Shown piece by piece: positions 47,633-59,390 of a DNA stretch of 64,000 nt. Location of the stretch: positions 82,025,157-82,089,156 of the forward strand of contig CM038053.1 of the NCBI GenBank assembly GCA_021397845.1, read 5' to 3'. The stretch comes from Areca catechu (lineage: Eukaryota; Streptophyta; Magnoliopsida; Arecales; Arecaceae). The notes beneath the pieces were generated by a model that was not told where the DNA came from, ran no database searches, and saw nothing but the letters and a program-made list of their open reading frames with translations. Both the position numbers and the translations under genes were made by a program. Positions within the stretch are counted from its first letter, which is position 1; the number at the start of each line of letters is the position of its first letter.

Positions 47633-49998
47633 TGAAAGATTGTGCCCTGAAAGCCAATTGAAATAATATAATTTTGATCCCAAAATCAATGAATTGACAT
47701 TTTATAAAGGCATTATTTTCATCATTTGCTGTGTCTTTTCGATTTTATGATGAACCCCATAGATTAGGGCTATGGTTCTAGGGTTATGATGAGATCATAC
47801 CAGTGAGACCTAAAGCCTTAAAACCCTAATCTAAAATATTCCTGGTCGATGGGACATTGAGTTGGGGATCAATATTTCCGGCAAGACCAGCACATCCTAT
47901 ATATGTTTTGTAATGAGGGTGACTGATCTCACAGTCACTTGTGTTTGACACTAATACTAGGATGTGAGTGTTCATTAGAGAATGAGTTCACTGAATTGAT
48001 CCAGATTGAGAATATCTAATGGAACCTTATCTGTTTGTCAATAGATAATTCTCATAGTGGGAGTAGTGCATGTGGTCCTTTGACCTGAGACTACCATAGT
48101 ACCTTATATATATGAATCCATACTTTGGTTCGCAATCAATCATGACACTGAGTCATGCACGAGGTGATACTGGTTATGGTGGATTGTATATGGAGGTTGT
48201 GAGTAGGTCAACAAGGAATTGATTAGCCCTAGTAAGAGGGAATAGCATCCAGCTAATTTCAAATGATGGATTCAGGAAACCTTTGATCAAAGTATGAACA
48301 TTAGAGTTATTTTCTAATGGTTAATTAATGAATCATCATTATAAAGATTGAGCTAGGGATGAATATGAAATTGGATTTGACAAGTATCCATATTCATAAT
48401 CATATTCGGGGTGCAAGTTGATCAAAGGACTAAATTGCCCGGTAACTCACCACTGAAGGGTATTTTGGTAATTCCACCAAAATTCCACATCTTCCGGGTA
48501 GACATGATACGTTGCTAGACGTCAATCTTGTCTTTTAGGTATATGATTGAGTCATGGTAATTCAAATCAGTTAATTTGAATTAGATTCTAATTGACCGAG
48601 TCGAGCTAGTTTGAGTCGACCTAAATCGGCTTAGTTGAGATCTAACCGAATTAAGTCGAATAGAACTCGGACCTACTGCTGGCTAGGTGTGGAACCCAAT
48701 GGGTCACACACAAAAGAAAATTGATGAAGGATTTAATTTGGAATTAAATCATGTTTGCAGGATAAACACACTAGCATGTGTTGCAGACCAAATTTCTATT
48801 CGAATCTGATTCGAATTTGGTTCCGAATTGGGCTTAATTGGGTTCTAATTGAACCAGATTAAGGTCCAATTTAATTTTTAGGACATTGGGCTAACCCATG
48901 GCTGAACCCAAGTGAATTTAGTTCATTGAGACCCTCTCTCCAAGCCGCCCCCTCCCATTTCTCACCCGCGCGCGCCAAGAAAGAGAGTCCACGCGCGTGG
49001 ACTTCTCTTAAATCGCGTGAGAAGGAAAACGTCGAAGAAGAATCTGAAAAAAAGGGGGCATTTCAGATCCTTGTTTGGCGCCCTTGGATCTAGATCTGAT
49101 GGCTAGAAAAAATTAAGGAAAAGATCCGTCGCTTTTCGGTCGCAAATCCATCTCCAAAAGTCGCGATTCTTCCTGAAGTTTTTCCGAGAGTCCTCCTCGT
49201 CGGAAAAACGAAAATTAAATCAGAGAATCATGATTTTTGGTTGAGGGGATGCGTGAGGAATGAAGGATCGTGATCCCTGGGGTTTCAGAGGGTTGCGTTG
49301 TTTCGAGATGACACCCCTCTAAGATCTATAAATAGGATTGGGTTCTCGGGGGTTTTCACATAACATAATTTAGAGATCCAATTCCCTTTCCTCCTCTCCA
49401 GGATACTCCTTCCCCTTGTTCTTGTTGGGTATTTTTTTTCTTTACAGAGGTATCCTTTATCGAAACTCTGACCCTAAACAAGAATACGAAGAAGGTCTTG
49501 AACGGTAAAGGAAAGAAAAAGGAAAGGATCTGTTCTTCTTCTTTTCCTTCTTGAATTAAGACATTGCCTGTCTTAATTTTTTTCTTCCAATTCAATTCAA
49601 GAAAAGGGATTCAAGAAAGGGAATTCTTGAAGAAAACTCAAGAAGAGGAAAGAAGGAAGAAAAGAAATTTTCAAGAAAGAAAATTTCAGCCTAAAATTCC
49701 AAGAATTGAATTCTTGAAAAAGAATTCAAGAAGAGGAGCCAAGAACTAGGAATTGTTGTCTTCATCTTTTCTGTGTGGATCACCATTGGAGGGTGAACAT
49801 TTGGGCACCTGGTGGAGATTCAGAGTTTGGATTTTGCGATATAGGTTAGTATCTTACTTTGAGATTAAATCATATATATGCATTTTATATGTTTTAATTC
49901 TTTTAAGGAGATCTTGGGTTAAAGGTTTGGTGAAGATTTCAAAAGATAAAATTAAAAATTTTGAAATCTATGTTTCCGCCTTGCCATCAAACCCTACA
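47633..49998 (+). repeat. Solo LTR of the copia A family
   Basis: A 2366-bp LTR is closely similar to 13254-15625 and lies inside the LTR of element E. It is flanked by a perfect duplication CTTCT (47628-47632 and 49999-50003) with no internal sequence, so it is a solo LTR left by recombination between two LTRs. It has TATAAATA at 49327-49334 and an 18-bp perfect palindrome at 48986-49003. The open frames within it (49356-49749) are not genes. Confidence 0.94.
48986..49003 (+). other. Palindrome/hairpin in solo LTR
   Basis: AGTCCACGCGCGTGGACT is a perfect 18-bp palindrome at the LTR position of the copia A hairpin. Confidence 0.85.
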
Positions 49999-50168
49999 CT
50001 TCTATCTCTTGCTCTTTACTTCTTGCACTCTATTTATTGCTTTCCGCTGTATATAATCTAGTGCATCAATTTCGTAACTCACAAACACCACAAGGCCTGC
50101 ACGTTATTGATTTAATTTTTTAAAAGACACAATTCACCCCCCCTCTTGGACTCTATTTCTGTGCAACA
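49999..50168 (+). repeat. 5' LTR of SIRE-like copia E, last part
   Basis: After one CTTCT copy the E LTR resumes and ends at TTTCTGTGCAACA, two bases before the primer-binding site. Without the solo LTR the E LTR is about 1.48 kb. Confidence 0.87.
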
Positions 50169-50170
50169 AG

Positions 50171-50182
50171 TGGTATCAGAGC
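50171..50182 (+). promoter_or_regulatory. Primer-binding site of copia E
   Basis: TGGTATCAGAGC is complementary to the initiator Met-tRNA 3' end and lies 2 bases downstream of the LTR. Confidence 0.95.
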
Positions 50183-50225
50183 ATCGATACTCTCTTGTAG
50201 GGCCAAGAATCTTGAGTAAAAGATC

Positions 50226-51960
50226 ATGGTAGCCCCAATTGGAATGGGTGTTGTGGAAGGTCAAGCTTCAAACCATCCCCCACTATTTAATGGCACAAAT
50301 TATACTTATTGGAAAACTCGCATGCACATGTTCATTCAAGCCATGGATTATAATCTTTGGAGGACAATCATAAAAGGTCCTCATCAGCCTATTATGTTGG
50401 TTAATGGCATTCTCACTCCAAAAATGGAAGATGATTAGGATGAGAATGACATTAAGCAAATAAAGCTTAATGCGAAAGCTATGAATTTATTGTATTATTC
50501 TCTTGATCCGAGTGAATTCAATAAAATATCTAATTATCTTTCCACTAAGAAAATATGGGACACACTTGAGGTTACCCATGAGGGTACACACCAAGTGAAA
50601 ACTACTAAGGTTAACATGCTCATTTACATATATGAAATGTTCAAGATGGAACCTACTGAATCTATTAGTGATATGTATACTAGGTTCACAAATATTGTGA
50701 ATGGCATGAGAAGCTTAGAAAAGATTGTATCTAATGGTGAACTTGTAAATAAACTTCTCAGGTCTCTTCCGGCTTTATGGGATGCCAAGATAACGGCCAT
50801 AGAGGAAGCCAAGGATGTCAACACTCTACCCCTCGAGCAACTATTAGGCTCATCGATGACTTATGAGCTTTCCTTAAAATAAAAGAATGTGGATGTAGAA
50901 AAGAAGAAGAAAATCATCGCTTTCAAATCCACCGCAAGAGAAGAGTCAAGCGATGAATCCAAAGAAGAAGATGAAGATAATGAGATGGCTCTAATAGCAA
51001 GAAAGTTCAGAAGGTTCATGAGGAAGAAGAAATACAACTTCAAGAAGAAATCTTTGAAAGGTGAGCCAAGCAAAGAGAAAGAGAAAGAGAAAGATAAGGA
51101 GCAGTCCACATGCTTTGAATGTAAGAAACCGAGCCATTTCAAGATTGACTGCCCCTTACTTAAGAAGAGCAGAAGAAAACTAAGAAAGAAGGCCATGATG
51201 GCAACCTGGAGTGACAGCGAGGACTCCAGCTCTAAAGAAGAACAACAAGAAGTTGCAAACTTCTGTTTGATGGCGGATCATGACGAGGTACTATCTGAAA
51301 CTGAAAATGAATTTACATTTGATGAATTGCATAAAATTTTTGATAAGTTAGTTATAGAATTTCAAAAACTAAAATCAAAACATAAAGAACTAAAAAGGCA
51401 AAATTTAGTTTTAATCAAAACTAACGACAAGTTTTCAAATGAAAATGATTTCCTACTTCTTCAAAATAAAAAGTTAAATGATAAGATTGCTAGACTTGAA
51501 AAAGAAAAGAAAGTTTTGAAAAAGAAAAACCTTTTATATCAAATGAAAATCTTTCAAAACAAAGCAAAGAAATTTTAGAAGAAAACAAAAAATATAAAGA
51601 AGAAATTAAAAAATTAAAACCTTTTGTTGACAAATTCACCTATAGTTCTGAAAAATTAAATATGCTTTTAAATAATCAAAAAACTATTTTTGATAAAGCC
51701 GGTGTAGGTTTTAAAACTCAAAAGAAACAAAATATTTCAAAAATTTCTTTATGCCTGCATCTTCATCCATTACCTGTTATGCTTGTGGTACTATAGGGCA
51801 TAAATCTTACTTGTGCAATAAGAGAAGATTGAGTAATGTTAAGAAAATCTGGGTTCCAAAAGAAACCATTGCCACTAACCTAAGAGGACCCAAGATGACT
51901 TGGGTACCTAAAATCTCCACTTGATTCTTATTGTAGGTATGCCTTGCAACCAATAAGAAA
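50226..51960 (+). pseudogene. gag of copia E
   Basis: The ATG at 50226 starts MVAPIGMGVVEGQ; the Gag domain PPLFNGTNYTYWKTRM follows at once. One frame holds 50226-51578 with stops at 50436 and 50880. A Ser/Glu/Lys-rich segment precedes the first zinc knuckle CFECKKPSHFKIDC (about 51110-51150). A coiled-coil-like Lys/Glu stretch runs from about 51330 to 51640, with a frameshift near 51560. A second zinc knuckle, CYACGTIGHKSYLC, lies at about 51778-51820, followed by KIWVPKE and MTWVPKIST, both typical of SIRE Gag ends. Confidence 0.87.
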
Positions 51961-52340
51961 AGAATGTGGTACCTCGATAGTGGTTGCTCAAGGCATATGA
52001 TCAGAGATGTGGAGCATTCTCATCACTCGAATATCAAAATGGTGGTAATGTGACATTTGGTGATAATGATAAGGGCAAAATTGTTGGAATTGGTAAAGTC
52101 CATATCACCTCTTCTACTTATATTAATAATATTTTGTATGTAAATGGTTTGAAACATAACTTACTTAGCATTAGTCAGTTTTGTGACAAGGATTTCAAAG
52201 TTACATTCGAATCTTCTTTATGCATTGTTTCTAGTTTAGATGACAATGGCATCAAGTTCATTGGTCATAGGCATAGCAATATTTATATGGTTGATCTTGA
52301 TGATCTTCCTGTTCAAAATGGTCAATGCCTAGTAGCAATG
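51961..52340 (+). pseudogene. Protease of copia E
   Basis: The aspartic protease loop reads WYLDSGCSRHM from 51967, with catalytic D-S-G intact. A frame change follows at once, and the rest of the domain (NGGNVTFGDNDKGKIVGIGK, then HNLLSISQFCDKDFKVTFES) is open from 51984. Confidence 0.85.
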
Positions 52341-53400
52341 GAAACCAAGATCAATGAAACTAGATTGCTTTGGCATTGTAAAGTAGGACATGCTAGTATG
52401 AATTTGATTTCAAAATTTAGCAAAAATAATTTGATAAAAGATTTGCCAAAACTCAGTTTTAAAAAAGACAAGATTTGTAGTGCATTTCAGCTTGGAAAAC
52501 AAACCAAATCATCTTTTAAACCAAAAGGAGTAATCTCTACATCTAGACCCTTAGAGTTGCTTCATATGGACCTTTTTGGGCCAACTAGAACATCTAGTTT
52601 TGGAGGTAAGAAGTACGGTCTAGTCATTGTAGATGTTCTCACGTTTTACTTTGGTCATGTTTGTAGCTCATAAAGATGAAACGTTTTCTGAATTCATTAG
52701 ATTTCATAAAAGAGTTTCAAATGAAAAAAGTATTTCAATTGTATCTTTGAGAAGCGACCATAGAACCAAATTTGAAAATTCTGATTTTGACAAATTCTGC
52801 ATTGAAAATGGCATTCATCATAATTTTTCAGTCCTAGGATACCTCAACAAAATGGGATGGTAGAAAAGAAAAAATAGAATTCTTGAAGAAATGACATGCA
52901 CCATGCTTTGTGAAAATGACCTACCTAGATATTTTTGGGCAGAAGCCATAAACACTGCATGCTATGTTTTAAACCATGTTTTAATCCAACCAATTTAAAG
53001 AAAACACCGTATGAGCTTTGGAAGGGTTAGAAAAACTTTAATTCGATATTTTCATATTTTTGGATGTCGTTGTTTCATCTTAAACAATGATAAAGATAAT
53101 TTGAGTAAATTTGATGCCAAGTCAGATGAGGATGTCTTTATTGGCTACTCTATATCTAGCAAGGCATACAGGGTCTTTAACAGAAGAACGCTTGTTGTTG
53201 AAGAATCCATACATGTTGTGTTTGATGAATCTGACCAAAAATCATCTAGAAAAGAAGATGTGCCTAATGATGAAACAGGTACTAAAAGAACTGAAGAAGT
53301 AAATAATAATGAAGTGCCTGCCAAGGAATAAGAAATTGATCAAAATAATGAAGGAGATCAAGTACAAGGTGATGAAAACATATCTACAGTTGATCCTCTA
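52341..53400 (+). pseudogene. Integrase of copia E
   Basis: The zinc-binding segment reads LLWHCKVGHASMNLISKFS and CSAFQLGKQTKSSF. The core shows D in LHMDLFGPT (about 52560), D in SLRSDHRTKFEN (about 52757) and, after a frameshift and stop near 52862, the KKNRILEEMT block. The C-terminal part, FGCRCFILNNDKDNLSKFD and FIGYSISSKAYRVFNRR, is open at 53011-53331. Confidence 0.85.
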
Positions 53401-54110
53401 CCTAAAGAATGGAGGTATGCTTATGGTCACCCCAAAGAACTTATCATTGGTGATCCATCTAAAGGTATATGTACTCGTTCATCCCTTAGGAATGTTTATG
53501 ATTGCTTAGCATTTGTTTCTCAGATTGAACCTAAAACGATTGAAGAAGCTGAAAAATATTGTAATTGGATAAATGCTATGCAAGACGAACTTAACCAATT
53601 TAAAAGAATCAATGTTCGGACTCTTGTAGATAGGCCTTCAAATGTTTCAATTATTGGCACCAAATGGGTTTTTAGAAACAAACTTGATGAAAATGGTATT
53701 GTTAAAAAAAATAAGACTAGACTAGTTGCCAAAGGATACAATCAGGAGGAAGGGATTGATTTTGATGAAACCTTTGCTCCTGTGGTTAGACTTGAGGCAA
53801 TTAGGCTATTATTGGATTTTGCTTGTTTTACAGATTTTAAATTATTTCAAATAGATGTTAAAAGTGCCTTTTTGAATGGTTTTATCGAAGAAGAGGTTTA
53901 TGTTGAACAACCACCTGGTTTTGAAAACCCTGAATTTCCAAATCATGTTTTCAAACTTCATAAAGCTTTGTATGGTTTGAAACAAGCTCGTAGAGCTTGG
54001 TATGATCGTTTAAGTTCTTTCTTGCTAAAAAATGATTTTCTAGAGGTAATGTTGACAAAACTTTATTTTTGAAGAAAAAGAATGATGATCTCTTAGTAGT
54101 ACAAATATAT
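53401..54110 (+). pseudogene. Reverse transcriptase of copia E, first part
   Basis: The open frame 53578-54072 carries NVSIIGTKWVFRNKLDENG, RLVAKGYNQEEGIDFDETFA, FQIDVKSAFLNGFIEEEVY and LYGLKQARRAWYDRLSSFLL. A frameshift near 54040 moves the frame before the catalytic box. Confidence 0.9.
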
Positions 54111-55112
54111 GTATATGATATCACATTCGGTGCTACTAACGAATCTCTTTGTCAAGAGTTTGCAAAGTTAATGCAGGGTGAATTCGAGATGAGCATGATG
54201 GGAGAACTGAACTTTTTTCTCGGACTCCAAATAAAGCAAACCAAAGAGGGGATCTTCATCAACCAAGCTAAGTACACAAAAAAAATACTCAAGAAGTTTG
54301 GGATGGAGAGCACCAAGCCATTAGGTATGCCTATGAGCTCCTCTTGTAGACTTGACAAGGATGAATCAGGTAAATTTATAGATCAAAAATTATATCGTGG
54401 CATGATTGGTTCATTGTTATATCTTACTGCCAGTAGGCGAGATATCATGTTTAGTATTTGTATGTGTGCTAGATATATGTCTAATCCTAAAGAGTCTCAT
54501 CTTTTAGCTGTTAAACGCATACTTAGATATCTATCTAGCTTAATTGAAATTGGTCTTTGGTACTCTAGTGATTCTTCATTTGAATTGATTGCTTATTCTG
54601 ATGCTGACTTTGCTAGGTGTAAACTTGATCATAAAAGTACTAGTGGATCTTGTCAGTTTCTTGGAGTAAATTTGATCTCATGGAGCAGCAAGAAATAGAA
54701 TTCGGTTGCTCTATCCATGGCAGAAGCCAAATACATAGAAGCTGGAAGCTGTTGTGCTCAACTCCTATGGATCAAACAACAGCTCAAAGACTTTGGCATT
54801 AAACTAATTAAGACACCCATAACATGTGACAATACTAGTACAATCAATCTAACTAAGAATCCTGTGCAACATTCAAGAAGTAAACACATTAAAATAAGTC
54901 ATCATTTCATAAGAGATCATGTACAAAACTCTAATGTAGTACTTGAATTTTTGTATACTGATGATCAATTAGCTGATGTGTTTATCAAACCATTGAGTGA
55001 AGAGAGATTTTGTTTGATTAGAAGAGAGTTGGTATCATTGATCTATTCTCCTAGAACTCTCTCAAATTTCATCTTACCTAAGCTATTTTTACTCAAAAAT
55101 CACTTGTGTTAA
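54069..55112 (+). pseudogene. RT end and RNase H of copia E
   Basis: The catalytic box is changed to YVYDITFG; the first Asp of YVDD is Tyr, which should inactivate the enzyme. RT continues with MSMMGELNFFLGLQIKQTKE. RNase H starts at FELIAYSDADFARCKLDHKS, with a stop after SWSSKK at 54696, then resumes with MAEAKYIEAGSCCAQLLWIK, TCDNTSTINLTKNPVQHSRS and LADVFIKPLSEERF. The open frame ends at 55112. Confidence 0.9.
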
Positions 55113-55553
55113 GTCCCAAAAGCTTTTAAGAACATATTTGAATTTTTGAATATTTTTACATATTTTTTTGGGATTTTCTTGGCCAAGTGTCGATACTTGG
55201 ATTTTGCGAAGTGTCGACACCTGACCAAGTGTTGACACTTGAGAAATCCCAAGTGTCGACACTCAAAAAAAATTTCTATCTTTTTAGGGTAGACCGAATG
55301 TTTTGTATTTTGTTTTCCCCCATTTTTTCTCGAGCTCCAGTGGTCCCCCAAGCTCCTCTACCTTCCAAATCAACTCTTTCCCCTTTTGCCCTGACTGAAA
55401 TCAGGCATTTTTCCTCTCTTTTTCCAATTTTGAAACCGTGTAACCTAGGTTTTATATTTTTTGTTCATTTTAATGAATTTTAATTAGATTTTTTGGAGTT
55501 TTTAGCCATTTGGAAGTTTCCATTTAGAGGGAATCATGTTTGAACGTGTTTAT
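55113..55553 (+). other. Region of copia E downstream of pol
   Basis: No gene seen. It contains four copies of the E-type palindromic word (AAGTGTCGACACCTG and variants) at about 55183-55262, the same word as in the E LTR. T-rich DNA surrounds them. Cut at 55553 by Athila F. Confidence 0.7.
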
Positions 55554-57177
55554 TGATAGAACCGTGTGGTTGTCATTAAAACGCCGTGGCTATCAGTTTA
55601 AAATTTGACTTCTTAAAATATTTAAAAATACGTAGCAAGAGGAGTCGGGTCGAATCCACAGAGAAGGCAGTGTTTAGGATTTGAAATTTTTGATCTTTGT
55701 AAAAAATATTTGAAGTGGAAAAAATATAAAAATTAAAATTGCAGGAAAACTTGGCACTAGGATCTATTATTTAGATCCTAGCATCTATTTGCAGACAAGA
55801 CGAAAGACAAGAATTAAAAAGAGATATTGCATTGATTGAAATTTAAGGTCTAAATACAATGCAAAAAAAACTAAATTAACCAAACAAGTAACAAAGATAA
55901 GAACAGATTGGCGCAGCCTCGTCGGGAAGATAGCTCCTTCATTCATACTCCGTGGAGCGCACTGGGCTTCCTCTGTGTCTTCTTCTTCGGATCTTGATCT
56001 CAGAGAGAGAGAAGGCTGGAAGATGGTGTAGGGACACGCTCTCCTTTGAGAAACCTCACTCCCAAAAGCCGACCCGTAACCCAAGCAATGCCCTTTACCC
56101 TGTACCTTGTCTTTTCTCCGGGATCCCCCTGCCTTGTGCTATGGGGTTCATTTTATAATTGATTGGAGAGGAGACCTCATGGCACACTAGCGATGTGGGA
56201 CAAAAGGAATACTTAGACCGCCATTGCTGCTCCGTTGATTACGCCGCTCGTGGATTGCACCGTGGAGCTCGTGGAGAACGCCCAACATCCGTCGGCCTGT
56301 GGAGAATGCCTTGATCACGCCGTGACGACCTCTTGGCAACGCCCGTGGAGAACGCCCGTGGACGGCATGGGCTGCGCGTGGACTGCGTGGGCTGCACCAC
56401 CGTGGAGGGCGTGGGTTGCGCATGGAGGAGCTTGGCCGTGGAGAACGCCCGTGGACGTGCACGTGGAGGAGCTTGGTTATGCGCGTGGAGGAGCTCGGCA
56501 ACACGCATGGAGGCTCGGCAATGCCACCGCCGGAGCTTCTCCTCTGGCCGTGGACACGTGAAGAACGTGGGCTGCCTCCTCTCGTTTGCCGCCGAAAAAT
56601 GCCACCACCGATCGTCAAACCACCGCCGGAGCTTCTCCTCCGGCCAGGGACACTACCGGCATGCTTTCCGACGAGTTTTGGCACCTCTGGAGGGCTATGG
56701 TCCATGACCTGCTTCATGGACTGGTAGCAATGGCTGCCGGTAGACCAACCAATGAATTGTAAACCCCATGGACCGGCTGCTCCAAAAAGCATGTAGCATC
56801 AAAATATGTGCAAAAATCTTAGAAAATGCATAACTTCTTCATTTCAAACCTGATTTAAGTACCGTTTGCATCGTTGGATTCCATAAATCAAGCTCTACCT
56901 AATGGCTAGTCTCAAACTTATTAATTTTACCAATTCCATGATCATTAATTATAATTATTGAATATTTTATTAATCATTTAAATGGGTGTGAGGTGCTTTG
57001 ACTTGAAATCTATTTTTCATGAACGTACTCTAATTTCTCATTTTTCAAAGATATTTTTAAAATAATTAGTTTTGCAAGAATGTCCAAATTAATTATGAAA
57101 TTAGGTTATTAAAAGAATGTTAGCACCAATAATTAACTAAAATACTTAAAATAAACGTGTAAATCCATGATTTATCA
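55554..57177 (-). repeat. 3' LTR of Athila element F
   Basis: The LTR is 1624 bp, begins TGATAGAACCGTG and ends GATTTATCA on the + strand, with a polypurine tract directly beyond. It contains a G/C-rich block at 56220-56690 built on GTGGAGAACGCC-like words. The open frames there (up to 201 codons on each strand) are by-products of the repeat. No second copy is in the window, so the left edge rests on the terminal inverted repeat. Confidence 0.82.
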
Positions 57178-57190
57178 CACCCCCCAACTT
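57178..57190 (-). promoter_or_regulatory. Polypurine tract of Athila element F
   Basis: The - strand reads AAGTTGGGGGGTG directly before the LTR start TGATAAATC. Confidence 0.85.
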
Positions 57191-58234
57191 ACTTATTACT
57201 AGTCCCTTAGCAATGCAAACAGTATAACTATGTGTCACAAAGATCATCCTTTAAAAAAATAGATCCAGGTTTGAAAGAAAAAGATCTAGCAAGTATCACT
57301 AACTAAGTATTGAGTTTCAGAAATAAATTTTGCAGTCAGCATAATTAGAAACTTTCTTAGAGTTCATCTAAAGATTTACAGCACTTGTGTTTGTGATGAC
57401 TAACTTAACATTTTGGTACTAGTTTGCAAGAACAAATGTATCTTTGATTAACACTTACTTTGGTTAATTTTCTATACATCCCTAAATTAAGCTTATGAAC
57501 TGAGTTAGCTTTCACACTACTTGATTTTTTTTTTTTTTTTTTGTGCTGAGCATCCTGGCCTTCCCTTCTCCGTTTGACGCAAACCTCCATACTTGACTTA
57601 GGTGCAGAGACCCGGTTACTAAGTTTAGGGCGATCCACATATACTCTATGTTTTGCACTTTTATTTCAGGTAGGTAGCTCTTTCCTTAATTCAAAAAATT
57701 TTAAATTGGGATATATATCAATTACCAGTTTTCAGTGATAATTAAGTCCTCAATTGTCCTTACAACTAATACTTACTTTGTCTCGTCAGCATGCATGTGC
57801 AATGGAAGTGCTAATAGCCTTTAGGTGATCTAAGTAGGCCCTAAAAGTCTGACACGCTAGTCTACTTCTTGACTCGCTACAGTCATTAGCAACACTCTAT
57901 AACTCTTATTACTTTTCCTAGTCTATCGTGCTCCAGATTTATTTTTGACACATGAAAACCTTTTTTTTTATTTTTATTTTTTTAATAAAAAAAATTTAAA
58001 AAAATATTTGTCCTGACCCCCCAACTTAAATACCATTGTCCCTAATGGTATAAAAAAAACAAATAAACTATAAGAACTAAAAATGTAAAGGGAGACCTGA
58101 GAAGAGGAACTCATGAACAATGTAGAGGCTGCAATTTTTTTTTTTTTTGGAATAAAAAAAATTGAGTACATATTGGGTTGCCTCCCAACAAGCGCTAAGT
58201 TTAATATCTTCAGCCAGACATAATGCAGCTCAGT
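57191..58234 (-). other. Non-coding region between pol and 3' LTR of Athila F
   Basis: About 1 kb without a credible gene; many Athila elements carry an env-like gene here. It has T/A homopolymers (18 T at 57525-57542; A/T-rich 57961-58012). A second CCCCCCAACTT word at 58017-58027 copies the polypurine tract. The ORF at 57405-57638 spans a homopolymer and is not a gene. Confidence 0.7.
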
Positions 58235-59390
58235 TCAGTGTGGGTCAGTTAATGTTACTTGGTCAATGGTTCGATTTATTGATATTCCTTCAATGTATGG
58301 TTTTAAACGTTGACCATTTACCTTAAAGAAGTTTCCTGACCTAGGATCATAAATTTTGACTGCACCATGGGGGAAAACTTGATTAACAATGTAAGGTCCA
58401 TCCCATCTAGATCTCAATTTTCCAGGAAATAATCGAATCCTTGAATTAAATAACCAGACTTGTTGATTTGGCTCAAAGATTTTCCTAGAAATAAATTGAT
58501 CATGAAAGGCTTTTATTTTCTCTTTATAAATATGTGAATTTTCATAAGCCTCTCACCTCAGTTCATCTAGTTCACTCAGTTGCAACATCCGGTTAGAACC
58601 AGCTTGCTTTAAATCAAAATTTAATTGCTTAATCGCCCAATATACTTTATGTTCATGTTCTACTGGAAGATGACATGCTTTTCCAAAGATCAGTCTATAG
58701 GGAGACATTCCAATGGGATTCTTGTAAGCTGTCCGATAGGCCCATAATGCATCATCTAATCGATATGACCAGTTTCTACGATCGGGCCTAATAGTCTTTT
58801 GCAAAATGTTCTTGATCTCCCTATTGGATACTTCCACTTGGCCACTTGTTTGCGGGTGATAAGGTGTAGCTACTTTATGTGTGACCCCATATTTTTGCAA
58901 AAGCATTCGAAATTGGTAGTTTGTGAAATGGGCACCTCCGTCTCTAATGATGGCACGAGGAAATCCGAACCTAGAGAAGATATTCTTTTGAACAAACTTT
59001 ATGACTACCTTATGATCATTGGTTCGTGTTGCCATTGCCTCAATCCATTTGGAAACATAATCGACAGCCACCAAAATATATTCAAAACCATTAGAGGGTG
59101 GAAAGGGTCCCATAAAATCAATTCCCCAAACGTCAAAGATTTCAACTACCAAGATGGGATTTAAAGGCATCATGTCTTTTCTTGAAATATTTCCTAAGGC
59201 TTGACACTTAAGACATTTTTTGCCAAAAGTATAGGCATCCTTAAACAATGTCAGCCAGTAAAATCCACTTTACAAAACTTTAGCCACAGTTTTTCGACCA
59301 GAAAAATGTCCTCCGCAAGCAAGGGTGTGGCAAAAATTCAAAATACTCAGATGTTCAGATTCAGGAACACACCTACGGATGATTTGATCA
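58235..59390 (-). pseudogene. Integrase of Athila F
   Basis: The zinc-binding segment reads HTLACGGHFSGRKTVAKVL (59270-59330), then a TAA stop, then CLKCQALG. The core is open at 58553-59248 with all three acidic residues: D in WGIDFMGPF, D in AIIRDGGAHF and E in QTSGQVEVSNREIK. A TGA at about 58553 precedes the C-terminal part, open at 58235-58417 (RSRWDGPYIVNQVFPHGAVK). It is in one frame with RT upstream. Confidence 0.92.

Larger units (their letters stand above)
46320..55553 (+). mobile_element. Copia element E (SIRE-like), 5' LTR split, 3' end beyond Athila F
   Basis: This is a Ty1-copia element on the + strand with the 5' LTR in two parts (46320-47632 and 50004-50168), a Met-tRNA primer-binding site, gag, protease, integrase, RT and RNase H. 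SIRE lineage is inferred from Gag (PPLFNGTNYTYWKTRM), two zinc knuckles and the WVPK motifs before protease. Downstream of RNase H the element is cut at 55553 by Athila element F, and its 3' LTR is outside the window. Frames change several times and stops are common. Confidence 0.85.

Noticed and set aside
50861..51196. Phe/Ser-rich open frame on the - strand
   Set aside because: It is the antisense shadow of the Lys/Glu-rich gag of copia E.
56187..56792. 201-codon open frame on the - strand (with overlapping frames on both strands)
   Set aside because: It lies in a GC-rich tandem repeat inside the Athila LTR; length is explained by the lack of A/T-rich stops, and no domain is recognisable.
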